Source: CAYSPU01 sp964432995 (GTDB lineage Bacteria; Verrucomicrobiota; Verrucomicrobiia; Limisphaerales; JAHDYP01). Taken from it: a DNA stretch of 6,658 nt. Location of the stretch: assembly GCA_964432995.1 (NCBI GenBank), contig CAYSPU010000299.1, forward strand, positions 1-6,658, written 5' to 3'. The notes under the pieces are model-generated. The model searched no databases. It had not been told where the DNA came from and saw only the letters and a list, made by a program, of their open reading frames with translations. A program made the translations under genes and the position numbers. The stretch's first letter is position 1, and each line of letters starts with the position of its first letter. Positions 6,579-6,658 of this stretch are shown in pieces.

Positions 6579-6658
6579 GCAAGTCGGCAAGCCGGCAAGT
6601 CGGCACGTCGGCAAGTCGGCAAGTCGGCACGTCGGCACGTCGGCACGTCGGCACGTCG
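6579..6658. repeat. Tandem array of 8-bp units, running off the right edge
   Basis: Ten consecutive octamers fill the last 80 bases without interruption. Units 1, 3, 5 and 6 are GCAAGTCG, unit 2 is GCAAGCCG, and units 4 and 7-10 are GCACGTCG. The four units nearest the edge are identical, which suggests recent slippage or expansion there. The array begins 18 bases after the REC-MBL stop. The palindrome TTGCCGGCAA (6573-6582) marks its left border. The period is not a multiple of three, so read as protein it gives an 8-residue repeat in every frame, which explains the cysteine/proline-rich reverse-strand frames that begin here. The true length is unknown because the window ends inside it. Confidence 0.95.

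Noticed and set aside
5523..6638. Reverse-strand open frame of 371 codons starting in the octamer array
   Set aside because: Its start lies in the tandem repeat (LPTCRLA-type repeats) and the rest is antisense to the REC-MBL gene, rich in G/E/D/A without motifs.
6579..6658. CRISPR array
   Set aside because: The repeats are contiguous 8-bp units with no unique spacers between them.

Overview
The window is GC-rich, densely coding DNA with every convincing gene on the + strand. It looks like a GC-rich Gram-negative chromosome. The clustered haem genes, the receiver–metallohydrolase fusion, the weak or absent Shine-Dalgarno sites at several genes and the octamer repeats would suit the Verrucomicrobiota/Planctomycetota area. 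That placement is an inference from style and is not proven by any marker gene here.

Layout. Positions 1-632 hold the 3' part of hemN (oxygen-independent coproporphyrinogen III dehydrogenase), cut by the left edge. After a 10-base gap comes a HemY-type protoporphyrinogen oxidase (643-2058). A 436-base gap (2059-2494) follows, unusually long for this window, with a strong nested palindromic element at 2361-2420. Then come ferrochelatase hemH (2495-3562), a two-domain universal stress protein (3585-4424), a small polytopic membrane protein of unknown function (4481-5116), and a response-regulator receiver fused to a metallo-beta-lactamase-fold hydrolase (5190-6560). The window ends inside a tandem array of 8-bp units (6579-6658).

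How the genes work together. HemN, HemY and HemH are the last three steps of the protoporphyrin-dependent haem route: coproporphyrinogen III to protoporphyrinogen IX, to protoporphyrin IX, to protohaem. They stand in pathway order, which suggests co-transcription, although the palindromic gap may give hemH its own control. The ferrochelatase has five cysteines within 23 residues, the pattern expected of the class with an internal [2Fe-2S] cluster. The usp gene starts 22 bases after hemH and may be co-transcribed. The last two genes have no evident link to haem.

The most useful second looks are the ferrochelatase cysteine cluster, the palindromic element and the small reading frame through it whose stop overlaps the hemH start, the REC-MBL fusion, the membrane protein that resembles a CPBP protease without its catalytic residues, and the terminal octamer array. 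I saw no CRISPR array, tRNA, rRNA, transposase or defence system, and nothing that amounts to a clearly new system.
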